Of a DNA stretch of 64,000 nt, positions 34,231 through 44,580 are shown one piece after another (the stretch's first letter is position 1; every line of letters begins with the position of its first letter). The DNA is from Nigrospora sphaerica. Taxonomy: Eukaryota > Ascomycota > Sordariomycetes > Amphisphaeriales > Apiosporaceae. The DNA is taken from positions 1 through 64,000 of the forward strand of contig JAGVVL010000004.1 of the NCBI GenBank assembly GCA_018287875.1, read 5' to 3'. The position numbers and the translations under genes were made by a program. Below the pieces are notes generated by a model. The model did not search any database. It was not told where the DNA came from and was given only the letters and a program-made list of their open reading frames with translations.

Positions 34231-35097
34231 TTACACAGGTATAGGGAGACCACTGCCACCCAGACTGCCAAGAACGTTCTGGAAGACGCCCGAAACGAAG
34301 TTGCTGGAAGTCTTCTGGGTACCGGAGCAGATGGGGGCCACTGTGCCAACCTTGTCACCGAGTGGGATATAGCTCTGTAGCCAGCCAAGGATGGCGCTGG
34401 GAAGCCCAGTGGGTAGCTTTCCGCCTCCAAAGCCATCCAAAAGGCCGGATGACTTGCCCTCAATGTTCATGAGGAGGTTATCATGGGTCAGATCAAGCTT
34501 TTGAGTGGGGATAGTCAGTTGGTGCAACCAGATGAATAAGGTAGACACGGAATTCTTACAAAATTCTTGGCATGGCACACATTGTGCTGATCGTTGTCAC
34601 TGAGAACGGCCCGCTTGACGTTTGTGGGGTTCAAGGAGTTGGTAAGGCTCTGGGTAAGGCACACAATATCGTGGATGTGTTGGAAAAGGTCCTATATTGC
34701 CGAAAGTTAGCCGAGTTAACTGTTATGCATTCAAGTAAAGGGTGCCTACGCTGGCTTTTTGGTTGTTGTCAGCAGTGCCACGGAGGAGGGTCGATCCGTT
34801 CAAGGCCAGAGAGGAGATGTCACCAAAGGCACTGGTAATATCGCCGACGTTATCTAGAATGCCACCGACGATACCACCGTTGTTGTTGTCGCTGTCGTAG
34901 TTACCATAACCGTAGTCGCCGCCGTTGTTGTTGTTACCATAACCGTAGTTGCCGCCGTTGTTGTTGTTACCATAACCGTAGTTGCCGCCGCCGTTGTGGT
35001 TGCCACAGTCGAAATCGAAGGCCTCTGTTTGGGCAAGAGCTACGGGCGCCATGGTGGCGGCAGTGGCAGCCATAATGATGATAGTCTTGGAGAACAT
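34231..35097 (-). CDS. Secreted Asn/Gly-repeat protein with C-terminal Cys domain
   Basis: Start at ATG 35097, followed by a signal peptide (MFSKTIIIMAATAATMAPVALA). Residues about 30-70 are a low-complexity repeat of GNNNNGGNYGY-type units. Then comes an amphipathic segment (GGILDNVGDITSAFGDI). An intron at 34692-34749 (donor GTAGGC, branch GGCTAAC, acceptor ATAG, phase 0) joins to a helical domain with four or more cysteines (DIVCLTQSL, HNVCHAKNFC, TVAPICSG) ending at 34231. The frame shifts once near 34565-34575. The family is not recognised; a surface or cell-wall-associated secreted protein is most likely. Intended length is about 270 aa. Confidence 0.6.
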
Positions 35098-35375
35098 TTT
35101 AATGCTTGACGCTTGAATGAGTCGAAGAAGAAAGCCTGAGATGAGCGAGATCAAAATCTGGGTACTCTAGATGATTGTAATGATAATTAAAAGAAGATAA
35201 AGGACGAGGAGAGGTTAGGTTGTGGTGATAGTGGCAAGTTAGAGTGAATGGTATCATAGGGAAAACACTTCGAATTAACGTACCCCACATGCGAGTGCCA
35301 CACCCAAGCGAATGCCACACCGCTCCAGCTAGACGCGTCTACCTCATTACAACACGTATTTCCCAACAACACAGC

Positions 35376-37137
35376 ATGCGGCGAAAGAGTGACGAGAACA
35401 ACATAATCCTAGCCTGCCAGGCTATGGAAAAAGATCCCAAGCTAAGCGCTAGGGCCGCCGCAGCGGTGTATAATGTTGATTTCAGTACACTTTGTCGCCG
35501 GCGGCGCGGTCAATCGTCACGACAAGATTCTAGGACTAACTCACGAAAACTTACGGATCTAGAAGAAAGGACGATAGTGCAATACGTCCTTGACCTCGAT
35601 GCACGCGCATTCCCCCCAGGCTCGTTGGGGTGGAAGCAATGGCAAATCAGCTACTACGCGACCGTGACGCGCCACCCGTCGGAAAGAACTGGATGTCAAA
35701 CTTCGTAAAGCGACAACCACAGCTCCAGACGCGTTTCTTTCGCAAGTACGATTATAAGAGAGCCCAATGCGAAGATCCAGACGCGTTAAAAGCGTGGTTT
35801 CGGCTTGTACGGAACATCGTCGCCAAGTATGGCGTGCACGACGCCGATGTTTACAATTTCGACGAGACTGGTTTCATGATGGGTATTATCTCCACCGGCA
35901 TGGTGGTGACCAACTCTGGAAAATGCGAAAGACCTAAAGCCGTTCAGCAAGGGAACCGAGAATGGGTCACGGTTATCCAAGGCGTCAATTCCCAAGGCTG
36001 GGCGATCCCGCCATACATCATTGTCGCTGGCAAATTTCACCTCGCTTCGTGGTACGAAGACAGCAAACTACCGAAGGATTGGCGCATCGCGGTAAGCGAT
36101 AACGGCTGGACGACAAATGAGAGAGGCCTAGAATGGATTCAGCACTTCGACCAGCATACCAGAGGGCGTACGAAAGGGATTTATCGTCTTCTTATTCTCG
36201 ACGGCCACGAGAGTCATCATTCAACCGAGTTCGAACTCTACTGCCAGGAAAACAAGATCATCACCTTATGCATGCCTGCTCACTCATCCCATCTCCTTCA
36301 GCCACTCGATGTCGGTTGCTTTGGCCCGCTAAAGAAAGCCTACGGTCGGCAGATCGAGGTTTTAATGCGGAGGCATGTCACCCACATAACGAAGGCCGAT
36401 TTCTTTCCGGCCTTCTGTAGGGCATTCAAGGACGCCTTTACGACTCAAAACATACAAGGGGGTTTCCGCGGGGCTGGACTTGTCCCTATGGACCCAGAAA
36501 GCGTGATCGCAAAGCTGGATGTGAAGCTGCGTACGCCAACACCGCCCGAGTCGATCCCGGAGCTGCCCCTACCTTGGATGTCTAAAACCCCGACAACCCG
36601 GTTGAGACGGTATCGCAGACACAGTATATCAAAAACCGAATCTCCCGCCATCAGAACAGCTCACCGACATCGATTTATCGATCTATTGACCAGCTCGCGA
36701 AAGGGACACAGGGGATTATGCACCAGGTCGCGCTCCTTCGGTCAGAGGTACAAGACCTTCGTCAAGCTAATGAGATGCTGAGTAAGCGTCGCAGAGCTAA
36801 AAAGACACGTTTACGTCAAGGAGGCTCCCTTACTTTACAAGAGGGACAAGATCTTATAGCTCCCGACAGATCTCGGAAGCAACAAGAGGAGGAAGAGGAT
36901 GGAAGTTGTATCGTTGTCGGAGGGGTTCAGCCTAGGAAACAGCAGTGTAGGCGATGCGGAAATAAGGGACATAATCCAGAGGCCGAGCTCGAGCTATTGC
37001 CAGGCGACACAAAGACGCGCCTGCCTTATGGCGGGAAGGCGAGAGGCAGAAAACTACGACACCATTCTGGGGTCCATGTCGGTAGAACAGCGGAAGGCAC
37101 CGTCTCCGTCGCCCGCGTGGGAACCAGGAAAATATAG
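35376..37137 (+). pseudogene. pogo/Fot1-type (Tc1-mariner superfamily) transposase
   Basis: Cut-and-paste DNA transposase. Domains in order: N-terminal HTH (LSARAAAAVYNVDFSTLCRR), CENP-B-like HTH (PPVGKNWMSNFVKRQPQL), and a DDD catalytic core with FDETGF, LILDGHESHHS and PLDVGCFGPLKKAYGRQ all present. The C-terminal basic and helical region (KRRRAKKTRLRQGGSL) ends in a partial zinc knuckle (CRRCGNKGHN). Frame breaks: the C6 run at 35612-35617 (one more C rejoins the two large frames) and another near 36600, after which the frame used by the last part continues. No terminal inverted repeat pair was found, although 35280-35325 has repeated TGCCACACC blocks. Confidence 0.85.
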
Positions 37138-37805
37138 CAGCGAGAATCGGTCGCCGTGGGTGTTCTCGGCCGAAAAGAGGAGGAGGACGCGGAGGGATTC
37201 GACAGCGTTGGTCTCCCGGGGGCGGTCGCCTGATTCCTCCAATGGGGAAGACATACGGCCATTGCCCACGACACTGACGCCGCGAATCCGCGCTTTCGTG
37301 TTAGCGGGCCCTTCACACAACGCCGTAAGCAGCCACTCCACGTTCGCGAGCGGCCTCTTGAGCTCTTGGTTTTCTCTTCGAAGTATCTGGATTAGAGACT
37401 CTCCAGGATTAGCGTTAAAGACGCATCGCGCATTAACCCTGCGACAGACTTGGCAGGCTGGCCTTTGGCCATCACACTATAAAATGAGCCTGCGGCTTCC
37501 ATCATTAAACATTGAAGGGGTTGGCGACAAACTTTGACCTTTTTCGTGTGATACCGACTAAAAGCCTAGGGGCCGTGTGTATTTAAGTAGTGGAAGCGCT
37601 CTCCAACTCTCGATCCACCGTTGCCCTAAGCTTCTCGAAGGATTGGGCTATAGTCAACGGTCGGTTGTCTCTGTACCGCCAAGTATTGCTTTGCGGACCA
37701 AAATCTCGTCAACTATTATTTTCTTGGTGCACACCACATAGGTATGGCGAGCCATAGACGTCCAGGCCGCCCCATCAATGGCCTCATCTTGGTGCGGCAG
37801 TGCCG
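37138..37805. other. No recognised gene
   Basis: An open frame on the plus strand continues from the transposase tail to 37537 but shows no family feature. It probably includes the 3' end of the pogo element and the 3' flank of the regulator gene. Confidence 0.35.
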
Positions 37806-40640
37806 TCACGAGAGCCAACAGCCGTTCCTTTCACTATTTTCCCAGGAGTAGAGCGCGTTCAACATCGTCCAACACCACAATGCCGTGGCATCAACGTCTT
37901 TTAGATCCTCAATCCAATCAATGTAGAGAGACGTGGTCTTCTTGGCGTCTATGTCGAACCGCTCTCCCAGTTGCGTCGCGCGGATGCGTATGAGAATCGG
38001 GACCTGCTGGGAAAGGTGCAGTATAATCAGGTTTACCAGAAGGTTCTGCGACCAACAGAACAAGCAGGGCACCAGTCGCTTCTGGTCCCGTACAGGAGAG
38101 ATAGTGATGGGCCAAAGGACTGAGGCGCCTGTATTAGCATGATAGCGCAAGATAAGGAAGCAACCCAAAGGGGTGCCGCGCCTTGACTGCTTACGGATAC
38201 TCTCAAGGGCGATAGCAACACCCTCGACATCTTTGTGGGTCATGCTTTCAGGATAGTGAAGCGCCTTGTACAAATATGGCCGGTGAACGAGATACCTCAC
38301 GTAGTAATACCTGGTCCGGAGTATGGCCAACTGAATATCGCCGGCAGCTGTGTAAATTTTGAGGTCGGCCGTAAAAACGTCGCTGTTGGACAGGCCTGAA
38401 ATGGGCGACGAAAAGGCTGGCTTTGCTAGAGTCGACGTGTTCTCACCGTGGTCTTCTTGCCAGCAGAGATAAGACGGCAGCATCCCGCGCCACTGATCGA
38501 GCTGCATAGACAGCTGTTTGATAGTCACTGCCAACGCCTGTGTCTCTATGGTCCTGGGTACTTCGTGGTTCTGTTAGTGCCAAGTGGCGGTGGATGGGCC
38601 CAAAATACCAGGGGTACCTCTCCAAGCCAGGCCCCAAGACAACACAACATACCCTCGCTCAAGGTCGTGTGGAACTCGACCAATAGCCTGCGAAGCGCTA
38701 TCTGGGACGCAAAGTGCTCCCGTGAATGCGAGGTTTGGCGCCCTACGTAGTCGTCTTCAGAGAAGGAACTGACGCTGAAATCCGGTAAGCCAACAAGACT
38801 CTCAAACTTGTCCAGCCCTGTAAGGGGAATATCAAACTCGAGGTTTAGATAGCTGCCCAAGGGGTTAGTCGCCGCTGGCATAGGGTAGCGAGGGAGCGGT
38901 ACGTTTCCATCATGCTGCAGTGCCAGAACAGCCTGCGAATGAGATCGGCACGGTGCGATGTTAGTTCCTCTGGGTGGCTGTCGTGGTTGGTTGACGCAAT
39001 TAGTCAAGAAGAACCGACCGCCGAGAAGGGGAACCTAGGAGGATCACTTGCCTTGTCAGCAGCGCCTGGCATGCCAGCGATGCCGAAACCGTCATACGCC
39101 AGAAGTCCTATGCCCCGCGAGTTAGCTAAGGACATGTCCAAGGCGAGATAACTGGGGTCTAGATGCGTACCGTGTGGCAACAACAGCTTTGGTAATAGAG
39201 ACTCCACCGGGGGTCAGTCGAAGTGTTGATTTCTGCTGTAGGCAGACAGAGGGAGGGGGAAAGGAGAGCAGGTGGGTGGTGGCTTACGAGGCTAGTGCAA
39301 GGACCTGCACATTTTCAATACTGCATTGCGTGAGACAAAATCCTAGCCGGCTTCTCGCTTGGTTAAAGAGGGCGAGCCCCGGAGGCCGCTCCAGCGTGCC
39401 GCCCTTTACACCGCTTCGCTGGGTCAAAGGATTCCCTTGAATGCCAGCTATGGCAACTTCGCCCAGTGCCATGACCAGAAAGGCAAGCGTTGCGTTGGTG
39501 CCCTCGCTGAACCCGCTGCTTGCCACGGAAGAAAGTGTTTCGGTTTGGAACAGATCGCGGTCCATGATGGGATAGAGGCGGTTGAAAGTGTCAAAGTATG
39601 CCTTGCTAAAGTGATGTACGCCCTCCCAGTTCATCGAAAACGACGCCAGACGCAGATTGCCAGAGGGGTGGTTAGTTTCCAGCACGCCATTAAGCGAATG
39701 CGTCCCGTCCGTACCCAGGACGCTGCCGACCGTATCCACGGGCAGGGAGATGACACGGGCGTGTAGGCCTAGGATCACCGCCGGTCCGTTCTCTTTCAAG
39801 AGAGGCGCCAGGTTTACGCCGGGGTGCTTGGAGGACTCCAATGTTTTTTGTAAAAGGGCCAGGAAAGCACTTTGTAGGCTGCCGAGGCATACACGTAGTG
39901 CGTTTGGTGGGAGGGGCCCGTCGCTGCCGCCGGGGTTTGCCCATCGGTGGGTGCTACCCACGCCCTGGAGTGAGCCGAGTCCGGGGCATACGACGACTCG
40001 GCCAGTATGGCTTTCTGGCAAGGCTCGAGGCCGGTAAGGGGCAATGCGCCGCGAAGGTTGATGCTATTGACCTTTCCATCGAGATTTCGGACGTCTCCTT
40101 CGAGATTCTTGATGCGATCTAATATCTCCACAAGAATCTTATCCTTCCTGTCGGTTGTCAGCTCATGGCTCACGGGGTTGATGGCCACCACCTCGCGTCG
40201 CGTCACGTCGCGTCATGCGTAGCGGGCATGACTGCTGTCCCAGGGTCCTCGCTTACTTGGTGGGTTGGGGCTCGCGGTATCTGCACTCAAGCTACGGCCG
40301 TTAACGGATTGCATTGGACCGAGAGGGGGAACCGTGTCGCACATTCATGCGCTGACAGGCGATGCACTTGGGGCGGTCCTCGGAGCATCGTTGTTTCCTC
40401 TGTTGTGGTCCGTCAAGATCAGTCGGGGCTCGAAGGAGAGGTGGACGTTTAGCTTACTGCTCGGCAGTTCTCGCACTGTTAAATAAAGTTAGCTATCTGG
40501 CCCTGTCGACTATGTCTACACTTGACGCGGACCGCAGAGCACTTGGGGGCAAGCAAGAAATCCGGTGTTCCTCCTTCCCCCACTTCCGGGTCGCCTCCGT
40601 CTGAACGCGGTGCCGCACCACAAGGTGCTCGCCGGGTTAG
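37806..40640 (-). CDS. Fungal-specific transcription factor (fungal_trans / Zn2Cys6 type), interrupted
   Basis: Nuclear regulator of unknown targets. A linker coiled coil follows the DNA-binding end (RKDKILVEILDRIKNLEGDV). The middle homology region starts at FSKAYFDTFNRLYPIMDRDLF and continues with SIENVQVLALA, SHRADLIRRLFWHC, FDIPLTGLDKFESLVGLPDF, RYLVHRPYLYKALHYPE and the C-terminal DWIEDLKDVDATALWCW. There are several introns; one is 39187-39287 (donor GTAAGC). The frame shifts near 38890, between HCSMMET and LPRYPMPAATN. The expected six-cysteine cluster should lie near 40450-40560, where cysteines (KCSAVRVKC, CENCR) are visible across a candidate intron, but a complete cluster cannot be assembled. 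So the DNA-binding domain is either mis-sequenced or decayed. Confidence 0.7.
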
Positions 40641-40895
40641 GTCGATCACCAGGGCTAAGGCGTGACTTACGGCTTGAGCGGCGATGGCCCTCTCTCTGTC
40701 CGGTTGTTGGAAGAAGGGTTTGCCGGGCCAGCGGAGCTTGATTCTTTCGGGAGAGGCTCGGTATTCATTTTTCATAAAGCGCAGATGAGGCCGTGGCACG
40801 TATGGTGAACTGGCAACACTCAATACGTAACAACTTGGCAATGGGCTGGTTATGTCTCGGGGCGTCCAGCTAGGCGTTTGGCAAAGAAGCGGGGA

Positions 40896-42272
40896 ATGGC
40901 TCCGGCGCTGGACCAATAGGGCTAGGTTGGACGGCCCCCTTCGATTATCCAACGCGCAGCAACTGGGGAGCTGAGGTGGCGCGAAGACGCGACCAAGGCG
41001 GCCCGTGCCGAGGAATCAATTGTGGTGGGGTCGCCAAGCTCAAACGCGACGACCATCGCGAAGCCCGCCACGGTGGCCAGCAGACGATCAAACCGCGCGA
41101 CGAAGCCGACAGCCAAAATCTAAGAGAAAGCGAACCGAGACGCAGAAGACGGTGGAGAAGCCGGGACACCCGAACCGACCGAGAAGAGCCGCGATGGCGG
41201 CGCCGCTAGGACGTACCTCCAGAAGATCCTGGAGCTCGTCGCGCACTCCCGAACCGAGATCCAAGACTTGAAGCAGATGGTGGTTGCCCAGAGCGACACG
41301 ATCCAGGAGATAAACCAACGATACGAAGCGTCGCAGAACGAGAGCCGGCAGCTCTCGAGCGAGCTACAGCGAATTTGAAAACAATTAGAGGACATTTAGA
41401 ACAGCCCGGCCCTCCACGCCAGCGCCCAGACCAGCCCTCAAGCATCGTACGCGGAGATCGCGCGAACGCCGCCGACGAGCCAGCCCAGCAACGTCCGCAC
41501 CCTTAGCTCGATGAACACGATACCAGCTTCGTTCACCGACACATTGTACTGCACTATTGATACATCCCACCTGGGAGACGACGAACGAGCCAACGTCTCA
41601 GCCGGTACGGTCCTAAATGCCATCGAGAAGGAGATCCGAGCAATGGAGGGGCACAAAGAGTGGCGATGCCGCGCGGTCATGACGGACCCTAGGAAGCCGC
41701 AACAGATCAAGATTATCTGCCGCGACGAAACTGAGCACCAACTGGTGAAGCGAACCGCGGAGATGACAGCCATCCCTGGGGCGCGCGTGTTACGAGACGA
41801 ACTGTATCCGATTAATGTGGATAGCGTGAAGCGCACGGCGGTCCTGGACGAAAACGACCAGCTACGAGCTGGCGCGGCCGAAGCGTTTGGGCAAGAGAAC
41901 GAAACAACGGTGGCCAAAATCGTGTGGCTAAGCAAGGACAACATGAATGCATACGGCTCGATGGTCGTCTACCTAATGAAGGCGGCCGACGCCCGTCGAT
42001 TCCTAAATGAGGGTTTCTTCCACGCCGGAGGCGAATCGGGCTACACCCGAGCATTCGAGCGGCGCAACCGGCCGGAGCAGTGCTACAACTGCCAGCAGGT
42101 CGGACACAAGGCCTTCCAATGCAAGAACGCGCAGACCTGTGGACGATGCGCGAAGCAGGGCCACAGTCATCGCGGTTGCGAAGAGCCCGTACTGAAGTGC
42201 GTCCCATGCGGAGGCCCACATGAATCGTTCAGCCGGAACTGTCCGAAGCTCTACCCAACACGACATGAGTAA
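40896..42272 (+). pseudogene. LINE family B, ORF1 with five in-frame stops
   Basis: A single frame of 458 codons from ATG 40896 to TAA 42270-42272 is interrupted only by stops at 40917 (TAG), 40923 (TAG), 41121 (TAA), 41376 (TGA) and 41397 (TAG), with no indel. All could come from CAG, CAA or CGA by one C-to-T change. It contains a coiled coil (ILELVAHSRTEIQDLKQM), an RRM-like core (IVWLSKDNMNAYGSMVVYL) and three knuckles: CYNCQQVGHKAFQC, CGRCAKQGHSHRGC and CVPCGGPHESFSRNC. This is the ORF1 of a Tad1-like family distinct from copies 1-4. Confidence 0.85.
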
Positions 42273-42637
42273 AACGTGTCGCATGATCCAATACAACGTA
42301 AGGAAGCAAGGACCAGTGCTGGACAGCCTCATGAACGACGAAACGATACGGGACGCAACATTTATAGCGATACAAGAACCACACGCGAGGAAGATTCAGG
42401 GACGGATCCTCACGACACCTATGGGGCACCAGGAATGGGTCAGAATGACCCCGACCCTATGCCGAGAGGGACGACGGGCCATCCGGAGCATGCTCTAAAT
42501 CAACAAACATGTGGAGGTGGAGCAGGTCCCCATTTCCTCTCCCGATTTAACGGCAGCGATCATACGGCTCGCCGAGCGAACGATCCTGGTGGTGTCTGCC
42601 TATGTGCCGGTGGTGGAGGTTCAGGCGCTTAAAGACA
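42265..42637 (+). pseudogene. LINE family B, start of ORF2 (endonuclease), truncated
   Basis: ORF2 starts at ATG 42265, overlapping the ORF1 stop in ATGAGTAA, an arrangement that suits termination-reinitiation. The first residues (MIQYNVRKQG, FIAIQEPHA) are the start of an apurinic-type endonuclease. A TAA at 42496 stands where CAA would be expected. The sequence is cut at 42637 by the older LTR and does not resume on the far side, which is the laccase gene. Confidence 0.75.
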
Positions 42638-42812
42638 TGTCGCACTGAAGGGGGCCGTGGGAAGCGAAAGGTTCAAGGTTATCCATTAGAAAGGACAAAA
42701 GAAAGGGCCAGACATGGCAGATTATATACTCGTAGCTGGGGATCGCTCCCCACATGATCCATAGGGCCTACTGTAGTTCACAGTAGCTCCTCACGTGACC
42801 TGATAGGCGAAA
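42638..42812 (-). mobile_element. Older solo LTR of the Copia family (first part)
   Basis: About 88% similar by eye to the flanking new LTR (shares TGTCGCACTGAAGG, GGTTATCCATTAGAAAGG and CTCCTCACGTGA). It is interrupted after GGCGAAA by the new Copia insertion and resumes at 50001-50025 (CTAGTGATAGCC...TTGCCAC). No internal sequence of the older element remains. Confidence 0.85.
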
Positions 42813-43011
42813 TGTCGCACTGAAGGAGGCGTGGGAAGCGAAAGGTTCAAGGTTATCCATTAGAAAGGACAAAAGAAAGTGCCAGAGATGGCAGACTATA
42901 TACTCGTAGCTGGGGACCGCTCCCCACATGCTCCATAGGACCTACTGCAGGTACCAGTAGCTCCTCACGTGATCTCAGGGGCGAAACTAGTGATAGCCTC
43001 ATATTGCCACA
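42813..43011 (-). repeat. Copia 3' LTR (199 bp)
   Basis: Identical to 49797-49995. In sense orientation it begins TGTGGCAATATGAGGC and ends GTGCGACA. An adjacent purine tract (TGAGGGGTG on the minus strand) may be the polypurine tract. Confidence 0.92.
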
Positions 43012-43485
43012 CACCCCTCAGCGGACGTTCCATCGTTCGCTGACCCTCTGTTGGCCTCCTTTAGCTGCTTGTGCCGGTTCCCATGCGAGGGTTTAATTGT
43101 CCCTGCAGTTTTGGCTCGGTTAGTAGCTTGCCAGTCGTCCTGCAGAGCGTCAGTTGCGGTTCGATTGTCCTTAAGGTGAGGACAATGGCCAGTCCTCCCA
43201 GGCGACATCATTATTCGAGATGCTATTGTTCGCGCTGGGTATTGAGCCTCAGAGGCTGCAGACAGCATTAATAGCTGGAGTCTGTCGCTGGCTGCGCCCG
43301 CGTTCCTGTTTCTTTTCTTATCCATCCCTAGATCGTCGTGCGTCTCCCCATCTGTTGTCTCGCCAGCTTCGTTGGCGACGGTGATGCTGACTGTCGCTCG
43401 TGAAGCCTTCTCGCGTGCGCGCACACACACACATCCACCTCGCTGGTCGAGGTCTCTCCCATCCGACGCCATCACCACCACCACC

Positions 43486-44434
43486 ATGTCCGCCGGTCAG
43501 TATCTTCTCAGGACTTCTCCACAGCCGCCACTGACATCGTGTAGCTGTTTTGTCCTCTTCCGGTGGTCTGCCTCCTGGCGACGGCGGTGCAGGTAAGCCC
43601 CTGGCCGCGGCCATGAGAAGGAGCGCGTGGAGGTCCCCTCCAGCAGCGACGACGAGTCCGACTCGGAGATCGCGCGCGCCAGGGAGCTCCTGCGCCGTCA
43701 CAACAAGAAGAAGCGTGCTGCCAAGGCTGCCGGCAAGCTCGACAAGCTCGCCGAGCGACGTTCCGAGGCCGCCCTGCGGCGCACCAAGGGGCTGCTCGCT
43801 TCACTCCGTGCGAGCAGTGCACGCTGTCGCTCCTGCGGGGCCCTCGTGGCCACTGCCATGGCACTGCTCTCGCAGGCAGCTCCCGGTGCTTTGATTGTGT
43901 ACGCCATAATCACACGTATGTGGTCTCTCCTCTCAAGCTATAGACTTGGTGTTGACGTCTTCTGTAGCTGCAGAGAGCTCCCGGAGGCTGCGCGAGCTCC
44001 GGCTCGTCACCTCTTTCGGGCCTTTTGCGCCCTGCAGATCAGTACCGCCAAGTGAGTGCCTTGACTATTGTCGCTCTGGATCCGTGCTGACAAGTTATAG
44101 GCGCTGGTCGATAATCTTCGCGCCACCGTGCGCATGCTTCTGGAGATCGCCAACATGGGCGACCACCATTCGTTGTCCGGTGTCGCTTCTGCCGCCCCCG
44201 CTGACGCTCCTCCCCTTCCCCGGAGCCGGACACGCCGTCCGAGAGCACCCTTCGGGGCCGAAAGAAGATCAGCAAGAAGGGCAAGAAGGAAAGGGCGTCG
44301 CTTCTGTCGACGTTGGCGCCGCCTCCGTCGCTCACGAGGAGGCACGGGAGGCTAGCGAGTCGCTGGCCGACATCCTGGCCGACCTGTCGGACCTCGTGAG
44401 CGACGAGGTCGAGGGCGGCGAGGAGGAGGAGTAG
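43486..44434 (+). pseudogene. Extra antisense gene inside the Copia element, function unknown
   Basis: Not part of normal Copia gene content. An ATG in an excellent context (CACCACCACCACCATGTCC) at 43486 is followed by gene-like structure: intron about 43496-43544 (GTCAGT, CTGAC, TAG), about 43916-43967 (GTATGT..TAG) and about 44052-44101 (GTGAGT..CTGACAAGTTATAG). The product is acidic then basic (SSSDDESDSEIARARELL, RRHNKKKRAAKAAGK), then helical, Ala/Leu/Arg-rich (YRQALVDNLRATVRMLLEIA). It has a Lys-rich segment (KKISKKGKKE) and an acidic C-terminus (SLADILADLSDLVSDE) ending TAG 44434. The reading shifts frame about four times (near 43610, 43990, 44220 and 44290). I recognise no family; a captured host gene or an element-specific accessory protein are the options. 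Confidence 0.55.
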
Positions 44435-44580
44435 AGGTGTAAGGCCTGTGGGGCGAAAGCCCGGATATCTTTTATTGTTTCGCCCGTCAGGGCTGATACC
44501 CAGTGTTGCTTTGCACGTTTTGCCCGCCGCTGGTCGGTCAGGGGGTGTCCCAGCTGGCTGGGCCCCGGAATTGAACCGTC

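Noticed and set aside
36899..37537. 212-codon independent gene after the pogo transposase
   Set aside because: Overlaps the transposase tail in another frame, with no family features or start context.
42638..43011. Tandem LTR duplication at the Copia 3' end
   Set aside because: The second LTR is not a tandem duplicate: it is an older LTR cut by the insertion, as shown by its continuation at 50001-50025 and the CGAAA duplication.
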